From Fibrobacterota bacterium (GTDB taxonomy: Bacteria; Fibrobacterota; Fibrobacteria; UBA5070), in contig JADKBN010000003.1 in NCBI GenBank assembly GCA_016715065.1, positions 434,001 to 498,000 on the forward strand: DNA of 64,000 bases, given 5' to 3'. Under the pieces are notes generated by a model. The model searched no databases, had not been told where the DNA came from, and saw only the letters and a list, made by a program, of their open reading frames with translations. The number at the start of each line of letters is the position of its first letter. Position 1 is the stretch's first letter. Below, in pieces: positions 1 through 9,394 of this stretch. The translations under genes and the position numbers were made by a program.

Positions 1-2
1 GT

Positions 3-2018
3 TATGACGATGGCGCGGACGTGTTGCTCGTGATCCAGGGAAAGGTCGCCTCGCGCAGGCAGCGATTGGAAGGGCTTTCGCGGGACACCTTGGCCGCCAC
101 GCAGCGTTTCTTGCTGGAGCGGATCCAGACCGAAATGGACGTGCGGGTCGTGCAGAGCCTGGACACACTCTACGACGCCCAGGAGGTCCGTTGGACGCGG
201 CACGAATCCTGGCGCTGGACCGATCGTCGCGGGACCGTCGAGCTGGAAACGTTCCAGCCGATCCATGACACGACAGGAAATGGCAGATTGTTCGAACGGA
301 TGGACTCGCTGGTCCGTACCGTGCCGTCGGACACTCTGATTGCCCGGACAGCCAAAGCCCTCGCGGAATCCTACCGCGATGCATCCGATACCTCCGCGGT
401 CGTTCGGATCTCCAGTTGGAATCGTTTGGCCAACCATGCGTTCGGCGATGCCTTGTCTGCATGCATCCAAACGCATCGGTGCGATCGCTTCCCAGGTCTG
501 GAACGTGATTCAGTGGGAGCCGATTCCTTGTGGGTGTTGGTGGATTCCGTTCCTGATCATTGGTTGCCGGTGGCGGTGGACACGAGTTCCCGTGAGAGCG
601 ATTATGGAGACGAGTCCACCCATCTTTGGGGAGTGGAGCGGCTCGGTACGGGCCCTTTGGACAGTCTTTCCGAATTCGAAACCGTTTGGCATCGAATGGA
701 CGAGGGGCAGTGGCCTCGGTTGCAGGATTCACTACGGAAATGGGAAATCGAAAAGCGTGGAGATTTTTTTCAGACGCTCCAATCCAATTTGGATTCGAGC
801 GTGTCGCCATCCACACGGGAAAGGGTGCAGGACCTCGGAGCCATTGCTTGGGATCGGAGTCTTCCGACCATTCGCCGGGGCATGCAGGCAAGCGTGTTGT
901 CGCTGGTCCCCTCCAATTCCATCCTGGTCCGCAGGCGGCCCATCGCCGTTCCTTGGCCGCTGGAAGAGCGCGATGTGACCCAACGGTTCCGCCCCAGGCC
1001 TGCGCTCCGCACCAGAGATCGCGTCCTTCCATGGCGCAAATCGATCGAATCGGTGCGAATCGACGCTGCCCCATGCACGGAAGTCGTGTTGTTCGTGGCG
1101 GGCAAGGTGCAACAACGGCGGATGATCCTGGAACACAGGGCGATTCCCGGGTCGGATTCACGTGGTTTTGTCGATTCCGCGTTCCAGTTCGATCTCCAGG
1201 AGCTGCGATCGGTGTTCGGGCAGGAGCAGGAAATCCGACGGGACACCTCCGAGGTCGCCAACATCGAAGGGGGGGCGATGGTTGTCGAAACCCGGATATG
1301 GAAACCGGAAGGTGGGGAAGTCAAGATCCGACGGACGACCCCCTTTTCGGACACCGTCGAGGGATTGGCGATGCTCGAGCGTGCTGTTCGGAAATTGTCA
1401 CTAGCGGAACCCGGCCTGGATTCGTCCCGCTTGCGGGAGCTCGCCGACGAGTTCCGCGAAAGGATCGTGGAAATGGCGGCGGGACCGGGGTTCCACGAAA
1501 TCATCCTATCCAATGCGTTGGAGCCGGATCGATTCCTGCAGGCGATGACCGGGTGCCTGGAGGATTCCTCCTGCGAACCGTTTTTCGGGCACGGGGTGGG
1601 AAAAGATTCCGACGGACGCATGGTGGCCGATTCCTACAAGATTCCCCTGGCCTGGTTTCCCGAGGAGGGCCGCCGGGTGCATTCCATCGCTTGGCTTCCG
1701 GACACCAGCATTCCGTTGCAAGTTCGCTCGGATACCCTGCGAGGGCAGTTCGAAAAGGGAATGGAGTTCGAGCGCACCTCGCGGAACCTGGTGGTTTCCG
1801 ATTTCCGTTTGTTCGTCGCCCAGATGACGGACCTGCTCAAAACGAAGTTGGAGGCCTCGAAGACGACGGATGAGGTGCTATCGCCTCTGGTCCCGTACCT
1901 GCTGGAGGAATCCGGGGATTTCTTCGGACGAATGGCCCTGGCTCTGGCCCGGGCAGGAACGCTTTCGCAAGAACTGGTCGTGAGGCGGCGCAGCGATGCT
2001 CGTCGCCCCGGGAATTGA
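3..2018 (+). CDS. Hypothetical protein, 5'-truncated by window edge
   Basis: The reading frame is open from the first bases of the window, so the true start probably lies upstream; the first in-frame start codon inside the window is a GTG at 21. About 670 residues are visible. The protein is rich in charged residues, Trp and Arg, shows no membrane segment and no motif I recognise. Runs of S/D/T-rich sequence and an absence of catalytic signatures suggest a structural or binding role, but this is weak. It converges on the downstream DUF3494 lipoprotein gene, leaving only 26 bases between the two stop codons and no obvious terminator. No function is assigned. Confidence 0.7.
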   Translation, partial: YDDGADVLLVIQGKVASRRQRLEGLSRDTLAATQRFLLERIQTEMDVRVVQSLDTLYDAQEVRWTRHESWRWTDRRGTVELETFQPIHDTTGNGRLFERMDSLVRTVPSDTLIARTAKALAESYRDASDTSAVVRISSWNRLANHAFGDALSACIQTHRCDRFPGLERDSVGADSLWVLVDSVPDHWLPVAVDTSSRESDYGDESTHLWGVERLGTGPLDSLSEFETVWHRMDEGQWPRLQDSLRKWEIEKRGDFFQTLQSNLDSSVSPSTRERVQDLGAIAWDRSLPTIRRGMQASVLSLVPSNSILVRRRPIAVPWPLEERDVTQRFRPRPALRTRDRVLPWRKSIESVRIDAAPCTEVVLFVAGKVQQRRMILEHRAIPGSDSRGFVDSAFQFDLQELRSVFGQEQEIRRDTSEVANIEGGAMVVETRIWKPEGGEVKIRRTTPFSDTVEGLAMLERAVRKLSLAEPGLDSSRLRELADEFRERIVEMAAGPGFHEIILSNALEPDRFLQAMTGCLEDSSCEPFFGHGVGKDSDGRMVADSYKIPLAWFPEEGRRVHSIAWLPDTSIPLQVRSDTLRGQFEKGMEFERTSRNLVVSDFRLFVAQMTDLLKTKLEASKTTDEVLSPLVPYLLEESGDFFGRMALALARAGTLSQELVVRRRSDARRPGN

Positions 2019-2044
2019 GTCAAGGTCCAGTTCCGCGGTTTTGA

Positions 2045-3286
2045 TCATCGCCGCCTGAGAACGCCGGTGAGGGCGGGGTAGGTGAAGTCTTCGTCGCCGG
2101 TGTGGGTCAGTGTGATCGGCTCATCGCCGGTGGCGGTCACGGTGAGATCCCCGTTGCCGGTAATTGTCACGGTGACGGCCCCGGTGGCGTCGCTGCGGAT
2201 GGTCATGGTTCCGGTTCCCGTGTTGGTCGCAGTCAGGATCCCTCCGTCGTTGACGATGTGGATCGTTCCCGTTCCGGTGATCGTCGCGGCGACATGCGCG
2301 CCATTGTTGACGATCTCCAAAAATCCCTGGTCGGCCACGGCGGCCACATCCGCGGCGTTGGTGCCGGTGACCACGACATGAGGAGATGGTTCTTCCATCT
2401 TGGTGGTCGCTCGGGACGCCGACACGGCTAACGAAGGGCCAGGTGTGCGGATCACCGTGTTGACCATGGTCACCGATCCGAATTGCGCCAACGCCCGGCC
2501 GTCGAGGGTGGTGGGAGCCGAGCTCCCGGGATCCGAAATCGTCACCCCGGCGATCGCCAGGATCGTCCCGACCATCGTGCCGCCGCCCGCGCTGTTGATG
2601 ATCGCGGAGCTTCCGACCACCCAGTAGACATTTTTTGACTGCGCTCCGTTGACCAGGACCACGCTGCGAGCAGCGGCCGGACCGCCGACGGTCAGGGAAC
2701 TGGCCATCTGGAAGACCCAGATGGCATCCGCGTCCCCACGGGCGTCCAAGGTCAGATTGGAGCCCAGGACCAGAAACGCGCCCGAAGCCGATTTGTACAA
2801 GCCGGGTGCGAGGCTCAATCCGCCCAGCAGTCCGGCGGCGGGATCGATTCCGCCGGGGAGGTCGGCCAGTCGATTGAAGGCGTTCAACGCATCGCTTGCC
2901 ACGTTCTTGGCCAGCGTTAAATCGGCGGGAGAGCCTTGGGGTGCGTCGCCGATCACCAAACCGTTCACCGCCCCGATGTTCAACGGGGTTTCCCCAAAAT
3001 TGAAACTGGCGTTGTGGAAGCCGGTGATCATGGTGGATGCCCCCGTGGTCCCGATGTCCCCGTTGACCACGGTGTTCACGCCCTGGTTGGTGATCCCCGC
3101 TCCGCCACCGAACGCGGCGAAGGGCGTCGCGGCTCCCAAGGACGGAATTTGCGAGGCGATCACACGCTGCACGGTGGAGTCGGAACCCGGCACGGTCGAG
3201 GCGTTGGAGGGTTCGCAGCCGGCCAGAAGGCATCCCAAGGAAACGGCGCTCGCCATGGACAGGAAAAGGGTTTTCCATGATTTCAT
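2045..3286 (-). CDS. DUF3494 (ice-binding-like) lipoprotein with Gly/Thr beta-repeat tail
   Basis: 413 residues, started at the ATG preceded by GGAG about 7 bases upstream; longer in-frame extensions lack a signal peptide. Residues 1-24 form a lipoprotein signal ending in LLAGC, so Cys24 is the likely lipidated residue. Residues about 45-270 match the DUF3494 / ice-binding protein fold: a run of short beta turns with the family's typical NGDIGTTG, ADLTLAKN and DAIWVFQ-type patterns. The last ~110 residues are a Thr/Gly/Val-rich tail of short repeats (for example TITGTGTIHIV and TNTGTGTMTI), which looks like an added beta-solenoid or adhesive segment. Family members bind ice or act as adhesins; which applies here is unknown. 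It is divergent from the TrmB-type gene. Confidence 0.8.
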   Translation of the reverse strand: MKSWKTLFLSMASAVSLGCLLAGCEPSNASTVPGSDSTVQRVIASQIPSLGAATPFAAFGGGAGITNQGVNTVVNGDIGTTGASTMITGFHNASFNFGETPLNIGAVNGLVIGDAPQGSPADLTLAKNVASDALNAFNRLADLPGGIDPAAGLLGGLSLAPGLYKSASGAFLVLGSNLTLDARGDADAIWVFQMASSLTVGGPAAARSVVLVNGAQSKNVYWVVGSSAIINSAGGGTMVGTILAIAGVTISDPGSSAPTTLDGRALAQFGSVTMVNTVIRTPGPSLAVSASRATTKMEEPSPHVVVTGTNAADVAAVADQGFLEIVNNGAHVAATITGTGTIHIVNDGGILTATNTGTGTMTIRSDATGAVTVTITGNGDLTVTATGDEPITLTHTGDEDFTYPALTGVLRRR

Positions 3287-3630
3287 CGTGTTTCTCCGTA
3301 ATGACAAAAAACAGCGGCGGGATAAATCGGGAAAATCCCGAAACCTCGCGGAACGCACGCGAATCCACGTTTGCCGGGTGGCGTGCATGGCTGTCAAAAG
3401 ATGTCCGAATCCGACATTGGGGGAAAAGGACAGATTCGTCGGCAAAGGCAGGTTCGACTGCTTGCCCTGCCTAGGAACATACGATGGTGGAAATCCAAAG
3501 CAAGATTTTATCTCGGATATTTTCGTGCCAAGGAGGGGTGTTCCGTTATGGCACGTTTCTCGGGCCGGGAAATGGGGGGAGGGAAACTCCTCGACCAGAT
3601 GGTGTCCATGGGTCTCCGCGAGCGTCACCC
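3287..3630. other. Intergenic region between divergent genes
   Basis: This gap separates the DUF3494 gene (minus) from the TrmB-type gene (plus). It is visibly AT-richer than the genes. Apart from the plus-strand promoter at its right end and the minus-strand ribosome-binding site at its left end, it contains a GGCAGG...CCTGCC hairpin near 3450-3475. No small gene with a credible ribosome-binding site was found. Confidence 0.5.
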
Positions 3631-3659
3631 TTGTCTTTTCAGGCGTAGTACTGTATAAT
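3631..3659 (+). promoter_or_regulatory. Sigma-70-type promoter of the TrmB-type gene, apparently leaderless
   Basis: TTGTCT (3631-3636) and a perfect TATAAT (3654-3659) are separated by exactly 17 bases. The initiation codon ATG starts at 3666, seven bases after the -10 box, which is where transcription should begin, and no Shine-Dalgarno sequence precedes it. The transcript is therefore predicted to be leaderless. An imperfect TAGTA...TACCACTA symmetry overlaps the -10 box and could be an operator for autoregulation. Confidence 0.75.
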
Positions 3660-3665
3660 ACCACT

Positions 3666-4373
3666 ATGTCTTCTCCTGATTTCATCGACGCATTGCAAAG
3701 CCTTGGGTTCACCGGCCAGGAAGCCGCGCTCTACGGCGCCCTCCTGGAGCACGGGGAGCTTTCCGGATACGAAGCCGCCAAGGAAACCGGAATCTCCCGG
3801 TCCAACGCCTACCACGCCTTGGCGAGCCTGGTGGACAAGGGATTCGCCTCGCGCGTGGAAGGCGAGTCCACCCGCTACGCGGCGCTGTCGTTGGAAGACC
3901 TCGGGCGCCTGGTGAAGTCGCGACAGGAAATGTCGATCAAGAAGGCTGTGGCCGCCGCACCCCAGGTAAAGCAGGGAGGGGCGCCGTTTTTATCGGTTTC
4001 CGGTCGTGCGGCGGTGCTGGAGCGGATGCGGTTGCTTTGCCAAGGCGCGGACGATCGCCTGTATCTGGCATTGGATGCCACGGACCTCGAGGAAATCCGC
4101 GAAGACCTCGCGGAGGCGATGGGTCGAGCGATCCGCGTGACCGTGTTGTGCAACCGCGCCTGGGAATTGGAGGGGGCGGTGGTGCATGTGCGGCGAAAAC
4201 CGCGCGGGCCGGTCCGGGTCATCGCGGATGGTCGCAGGGTGCTCACCGGCGAGTTGGACCAGGCGCGTGGCGAATGCGTCTTCTCCGAAAACCCCCACTT
4301 GGTGAACCTCATCAAGGATTCCCTCACCCACGAAATCCAGATCGTGCAAGCGCGATCATTAGACAGGAAATGA
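3666..4373 (+). CDS. TrmB-family transcriptional regulator
   Basis: 235 residues. Residues ~5-75 form the TrmB-type winged helix-turn-helix (LGFTGQEAALYGALLEHG followed by the recognition region SRSNAYHALASLVDKG). Residues ~95-235 fit the family's sensor part, which often binds small molecules. TrmB proteins are best known in archaea but also occur in bacteria. The gene starts at 3666, directly at the predicted transcription start, and ends one base before lysA, so the two are probably cotranscribed and the regulator may sense or control lysine or another amino acid. The ligand is unknown. Confidence 0.8.
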   Translation: MSSPDFIDALQSLGFTGQEAALYGALLEHGELSGYEAAKETGISRSNAYHALASLVDKGFASRVEGESTRYAALSLEDLGRLVKSRQEMSIKKAVAAAPQVKQGGAPFLSVSGRAAVLERMRLLCQGADDRLYLALDATDLEEIREDLAEAMGRAIRVTVLCNRAWELEGAVVHVRRKPRGPVRVIADGRRVLTGELDQARGECVFSENPHLVNLIKDSLTHEIQIVQARSLDRK

Positions 4374-4374
4374 C

Positions 4375-5604
4375 ATGAATGCCGCTTCCGAATCCCTGCC
4401 CTGGCTTCCTGCCCCGTTGGTGGGGGACCTGGTCCGTGAACACGGATCCCCCCTGTACGTCTATCACGAACCGACCTTGCGCGCGCGTTGTCGCGAGGTG
4501 GCGCTCATGATGCCGGGGCGCGACTTCCATCCCTCGGTGTCCATCAAGACCAACGGGAATCCCACGCTTCTGGCCATCGCGCGGCAGGAAGGCCTGCGCG
4601 GCGACGCCATGAGCCCGGGGGAGATTCTCCTGCTGGAGCGCGCGGGTTTCCGGTCCGACGAGATCTTCTTCATTCCCAACAACGTCTCGCGGGAGGAGTT
4701 GGTGTTCGCCCACGAGCGTGGCATCCTCACCAGTCTGGATTCCTTGGATCAAGTGCGCTTGGCCGCCGATGTGTTCGCGGGCGGCGAGGTGGCCTTGCGG
4801 ATCAATCCGCTGGTGGGGGATGGCCACCACGGAAAGGTGGTCACGGCCGGAGCACGGGTGAAGTTCGGGATCCTCCCGTCCGAGGTGCCGCAAGCACTGG
4901 AAATTCTGGCAGCGGGGCGGGTGTCGGTGGCTGGACTGAACCAACACATCGGCTCCGGGTTTCTCACGGCTGAGCGATACCTGGAGGCTGCAAATGCCTT
5001 GTTGGAGGTTTGCCGAGGGGTGCCTTCCGCGCGATTTGCGGATTTTGGCGGAGGGTTCGGGATCGGGTATGGCGGCGAGACGCGGCTGGATCTGTCTGCG
5101 GTCGGTGCGGGACTTTCCTGTCTGCTGGCGGATTGGGAGCGCGAGACGGGGCGAAGTTTGCGTGCGCAGGTGGAGCCGGGGCGCTACGTGTTCGCCGAGT
5201 GCGGTGCGATCCTCGGGACGGTCCACGCCATCAAGGAGCGCGTAGGAATCCACGTTGCCGGCTGCGACATCGGCTTCAACGTGTTGCAGCGTCCTGTGTT
5301 GTACGATTCCTACCACCACATCGATCTGGTGCCGCAGGAGGTTTCCGATCGTCCGTTGGTGGATGTGCAATGGGTGGGCAACATCTGCGAGTCCGGCGAC
5401 ATCCTGGGACATGACAGGAAGTGTCCTCTTCCGAAGGTGGGCGATCATCTGGTGGTGCGCGACGCCGGTGCCTACGGCTGGGCGATGTCCTCCAGCTACA
5501 ACGCCAGGCCTCGCGCGGCGGAGGTCCTGCTGGCTGGCGACGGCTCCGTACGCACGATCCGCCGACGGGAGACCTGGGAAGACCTGCTGTCCGCCTTGCC
5601 CTGA
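4375..5604 (+). CDS. lysA: Diaminopimelate decarboxylase-type PLP enzyme
   Basis: 409 residues, the usual size for LysA. It is a fold-III PLP enzyme: the N-terminal TIM barrel carries the Schiff-base lysine in SIKTNGNP (Lys58), a glycine-rich PLP-phosphate loop (FGGGFG), and EPGRY at ~267-271; the C-terminal beta domain supplies the partner-subunit cysteine in ICESGDILG (Cys338) and the AYGWAMSSSYNARP tyrosine region. The family decarboxylates meso-diaminopimelate to lysine, the last step of lysine synthesis. The lysine motif (SIKTN) departs from the more common AVKAN, so a related substrate (another D-amino acid or polyamine precursor) is possible. It follows the TrmB-type gene by one base. 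Confidence 0.85.
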   Translation: MNAASESLPWLPAPLVGDLVREHGSPLYVYHEPTLRARCREVALMMPGRDFHPSVSIKTNGNPTLLAIARQEGLRGDAMSPGEILLLERAGFRSDEIFFIPNNVSREELVFAHERGILTSLDSLDQVRLAADVFAGGEVALRINPLVGDGHHGKVVTAGARVKFGILPSEVPQALEILAAGRVSVAGLNQHIGSGFLTAERYLEAANALLEVCRGVPSARFADFGGGFGIGYGGETRLDLSAVGAGLSCLLADWERETGRSLRAQVEPGRYVFAECGAILGTVHAIKERVGIHVAGCDIGFNVLQRPVLYDSYHHIDLVPQEVSDRPLVDVQWVGNICESGDILGHDRKCPLPKVGDHLVVRDAGAYGWAMSSSYNARPRAAEVLLAGDGSVRTIRRRETWEDLLSALP

Positions 5605-5616
5605 CGGGAAGCCGGG

Positions 5617-6727
5617 TTGCTGGTCTGTTCGATTTCCGACAAGATTTCATGTGTGTGCCGGAATGTGGAGATTTCGTTCGTGCTTTCTGCCTGCAAGCAG
5701 AAGCCCCAAGAGGCGAAAGGCCCTCCGGGCAAGGACCGCGTGGCCAAGTTCGCCGCCACCTTGGTGGTGTCGGCGCCGTTTGGCGATTCCACCGCGGGGC
5801 TGGCGGAAGTCAAGGCGCGCGATCGCATCGATTTGCGCACCGAGGCCGCCGGCCGCATCCGCGAGATCGGGTTTCGGGAAGGCGCCCAGGTTCGTGCGGG
5901 CCAGGTGATCGTTCGTCTGGAAGATGCCGAAGCCAGAGCCTCCCGCGATCGCGCCGCCGCCAAGCTCCGACTTTCCGTCGCGACCCTCAAACGGGTGCGC
6001 GAACAGGTCAACGCGCAGTCGGCGAGCTTGCAGCAGCTGGAAACCTCGCTGGCGGATTCCGCCGTATGCCAAGCGGATCTCGCCTTGGCCGAAGCCTCGT
6101 TGGCCAAGATGGAGGTGCGCGCCCCCTTTGCGGGAACGGTCGGCATGCGGGAGGTCAGCATGGGCCAGTGGGTTCCCAACGGACAATTATTGACCGCTCT
6201 GGTGGGCTCGGGAGATGTTCGCTTGGAATGGGCCCTGCCAGAGGGCTTGGCGTTTCGGCTTGCACCGGGCATGGCGCTGTCCTGGCGATCCGGGGAGTGC
6301 GCGCGGGGCGGGCGCATGTGGAGGCGCTGGCTCCGGAACTGGACGAAACCACCGCACGAGGCGTCTGTTGGCGGCCTGCAAGACCGGATGCCAGGGATTG
6401 GTCCCCGGGGCCACGGTGGAGGTGACTCTTCCTGCCGAACCAGGACCCGTGATGTCCATTCCCTCGCAGGCGCTGTCTGGTGGCCCCAAGGGAACCGGGG
6501 TGTTCCTGGCCCGCGAAGGAAAGGCGCTGTTCGTGCCCGTGGTGGCCGGCAGGCGCAATTCCGAACGGGTCGAGCTCGTGTCTGGACTGCATGAAGGCGA
6601 TACCGTACTGCTTCCCGGGGCCCAGCCGCCCAAGTCCGGCGCACCGGTGGAGATCGCCCGCCTGCTGACGGAGGGGCCGCGACCGAGGTCTGGCGACGCG
6701 ACCGACAGCTTGGGCGGGGAGCAAGCC
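5617..6727 (+). pseudogene. Periplasmic membrane-fusion (adaptor) protein of RND efflux, frameshifted
   Basis: The first frame gives a probable lipoprotein Cys (FVLSAC), then the biotinyl-lipoyl half-motif (AAGRIREIGFREGAQVRAGQ), a coiled-coil hairpin (~residues 105-160) and the second lipoyl half (MEVRAPFAGTVG). Two breaks follow: near 6287 a GGGG where GGGGG restores the frame, and near 6351 a CC where CCC restores it (giving DETTRTRRLLAACKTG). The remainder (VPGATVEVTLP, SIPSQAL, RVELVSGLHEGDTVLLPG) is a normal HlyD/AcrA-type C-terminus. The 5' end is also unclear: no good start with a full signal peptide. Such adaptors link an inner-membrane RND pump to an outer-membrane channel. Whether the breaks are real or sequencing error is open. 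Confidence 0.75.
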
Positions 6728-9362
6728 GTGAGCTTCTCCGAAGATGGTCGTCGCCCGGCCGGTATTGGTTTCGGTCGCCTCGGCCTTCTTGCTGTTGTTG
6801 GGGTTCGTGGCCATCCCCAACCTGCCAGTGCGCGAGTATCCGTCCATCGATCCGGCCACTGTGACCGTCAGCGCCTCCTGGCGCGGCGCGGACGCCGAAA
6901 CGGTGGAAAAGCAACGACCGAGCCTTTGGAGCAATCGCTCAACGGCATCGACGGAATCCGTACGATGAGCTCGCAAAGCCGCGACGAGCGCACGCAGATC
7001 ACGGTGGAGTTTTTGTTGGGAGTGGATCTGGAGCGGGCGGCCAACGACGTGCGAGATCGCGTGAGCCGCGCCAGCGCAGTCTTCCGTCCGATGTCGATCC
7101 TCCCACCGTGGGTGGAGCTGGGGGCCGAAAATGAAAAGACCCGGCTGCGGCTGGGCACCGAGCCCGGGATCGCTTTGGCTTTCGTGGCGCAACCAGGAGC
7201 CAACCAGGTCTCCATCGTCGATCAGGTCCGCAAACGCCTGCCCCGTCTGGTGTCGGAACTCCCGGAGGGAGTCGTGCTGGAAGAGGTGTTCGACAACACG
7301 CGCTTTGTCCGCAAGGCCTTGCTGGAAGTGGGCGAGACCATCGCCATCGCCTTCGCGTTGGTGGTGCTGGTGATTTTCCTGTTCTTGCGCGAATGGCGCA
7401 CCACGCTGGTCCCTGTTCTGACAGTTCCTGTCTCGCTGGTGGGCGTGTTCGCTTGTTTGGGCACTGGGGTACTCCATCAACATCCTCACCTTGTTGGGGG
7501 TGGTGCTGGCCATCGGAATCGTGGTGGACGATGCCATCGTCGTGCTGGAAATCATCTGGTCGCGCGTGGAGCGGGCGGCGAATCCGCGCGAAGCGGCGAT
7601 CAAAGGACTGGACGAGATCTTCGCCGCCGTGGTCGCCACCACCCTGGTGCTGGCCGCCGTGTTCGTGCCGTTGTTGTTTTGCAAGGATTCACGGGCCGTC
7701 TGTTTCGGGAATTCAGCGTGGTGGTGGGTGGGTCGGTCTTGATTTCCGGCTTCGTCGCCCTGACGCTTTCCGCCATGCTTTCCAGCCGGGTCCTGCGTCC
7801 CCACAGCCGGCACGGCCGGTTCTATCCGACCACCGAGCCGTTCTACCAGTGGCTGACGGATTACTCCAGGATTTTGCGAAAATCCCTTCGGTTCCCCTCA
7901 GCCGCCGTGGCCGTGCTGGCCCTTTGCGCAGGGGCGATCTTCCTGCTGTTGGGGGCGCTGCCCAAGGAGCTGGCTCCTGCGGAAGACCGCTCCGCCCTGC
8001 AAATCAATGCCACTGCCCATGAGGGGGCCACTTTCCCATACATGGACTCCTGGATGCGGCGGATGGCCGATTCCCTGGCAACAGTGCCCCAGATCAAGAC
8101 CTACCTGGTCAACTCCGGTGCGGGCGGTGCGGGCGGCGCCACCAATTCCGGGTTTGCTCGCGTGGTGCTTTCCGAACCCACCGAGCGGGGTGCCCCCAAG
8201 ATTCGGTCGCGACCGTGGTGACCCGGATGCTTGCCAAATTCGGGGCGCGCGCCTCGGTCACCAGGAACAGGCCATCCGGGTGGGAGGCGCCAAGCTCTTC
8301 CGGTGCAGTTGGTGGTGCAAGGGCCCGACTTGGAAGCCCCTGCACGAAGTTCTTTCCGATTTGGAGGCGGCCGCCGGGCCAATCCGGCTTTTCGGTGGTG
8401 GAAACCGACCTTCCTTCACCAAGCCCGGTTGGAGGTGGACGTGCGCCGCGACCGGCTCTCCGACCTCGGTGTGACTCCGGAAGCCTTGGGGAATTCCCTG
8501 CAATTGGCGTTTGGATTGCCCAAATTGGGCGTGTTCACTCCGCCAGGGCAAGCAATATTCCATCCTGGCGGAACTCGACGGAGCCTCCAGTGCCGCGAGC
8601 CTCGATCGCCTGCAGGGTGCGCTCGTCCAAAGGCGAATTGGTGCCGGTTTCCGCCCTGGTGAGCCTGCGCGAGACCATGGTCCCGCCGCAGCGGCGACTG
8701 GACCGCGAGGCATGCTTCACGATCTCGGCGGGCTTGAACAAGGTGTTTCGCTGGGGCAAGGCGTGCAGGCCATGGAGAGTGTGGCCAAGGAGAAACTCGA
8801 CGATCGCTTCGTGACCCGCTGGACCGGCTCGGCGCGCGATTTCCAGGAGTCTTCGTCCAGTCTGGGCGCGGTGTTCGGGATGGCCATCCTGGCCGTGTTC
8901 CTGCTGTTGGCCGCCCAGTTCGAGCCTGCGCTCGCCGTTTGTGATCCTGCTGACGGTGCCGTTGGCGCTGGTGGGGGCGTTGGGAGCCTTGTGGTTGGCG
9001 GGAATGACCATGAACCTGTTCAGCCAGATCGGTTTGGTGCTGCTGGTGGGATTGGTGACAAAAAACGGCATCCTGATCGTGGAGTTCGCCACCCAGCGCC
9101 TGGAAACGGGCTTGGATCCGCTGGAGGCGGTGGTCGGCGCGGCCACGGCCCGACTGCGCCCCATCCTCACTGACCTCGGTGGCCACCGTGCTGGGGATCC
9201 TTCCCGTGGCCCTCGCGCTGGGAGCCGGCGCCGAAAGCCGCAAGCCCCCTGGGCGTGGCGGTGATCGGAGGAATGACCAGTTCGCTGGCTCTCACGTTGT
9301 TCGTGGTGCCGGCCGTGTACCTACTGGTGGCCCGTAAGCCGGGCCATCCCAAGGTCGGGTGA
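6728..9362 (+). pseudogene. RND (HAE1-type) efflux transporter, many frameshifts
   Basis: A GTG at 6728 behind GGGGAG, or the ATG at 6744, starts an AcrB-like pump: N-terminal VARPVLVSVASAF and NLPVREYPSIDP, porter domain, first membrane bundle with the proton-relay motif GIVVDDAIVVLE, second porter half and second bundle (NLFSQIGLVLLVGLVTKNGI). The sequence must be read through about a dozen one-base frame changes, at roughly 6740, 6915, 7465, 7682, 8200, 8262, 8300, 8335, 8400, 8555, 8640, 8750, 8935, 9175 and 9245. Several are fixed by adding one base to a C, G or T run. The total length (~2.6 kb) is somewhat short of the usual ~3.1 kb, so some porter sequence may be missing. It is either a decayed pump or badly polished sequence. 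Confidence 0.75.
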
Positions 9363-9394
9363 TCCGGCGGTCCAGGTTCTACCTTTGCACCCCT

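Noticed and set aside
3430..3500. Possible riboswitch (c-di-GMP type) in front of the DUF3494 gene.
   Set aside because: There is a hairpin and GGCAAAG-like text, but the conserved core and tetraloop-receptor pattern are missing.
5617..9362. The efflux pair as certain pseudogenes.
   Set aside because: Breaks in homopolymers and in essential ileS just downstream make sequencing error as likely as decay, so they are only described as frameshifted.
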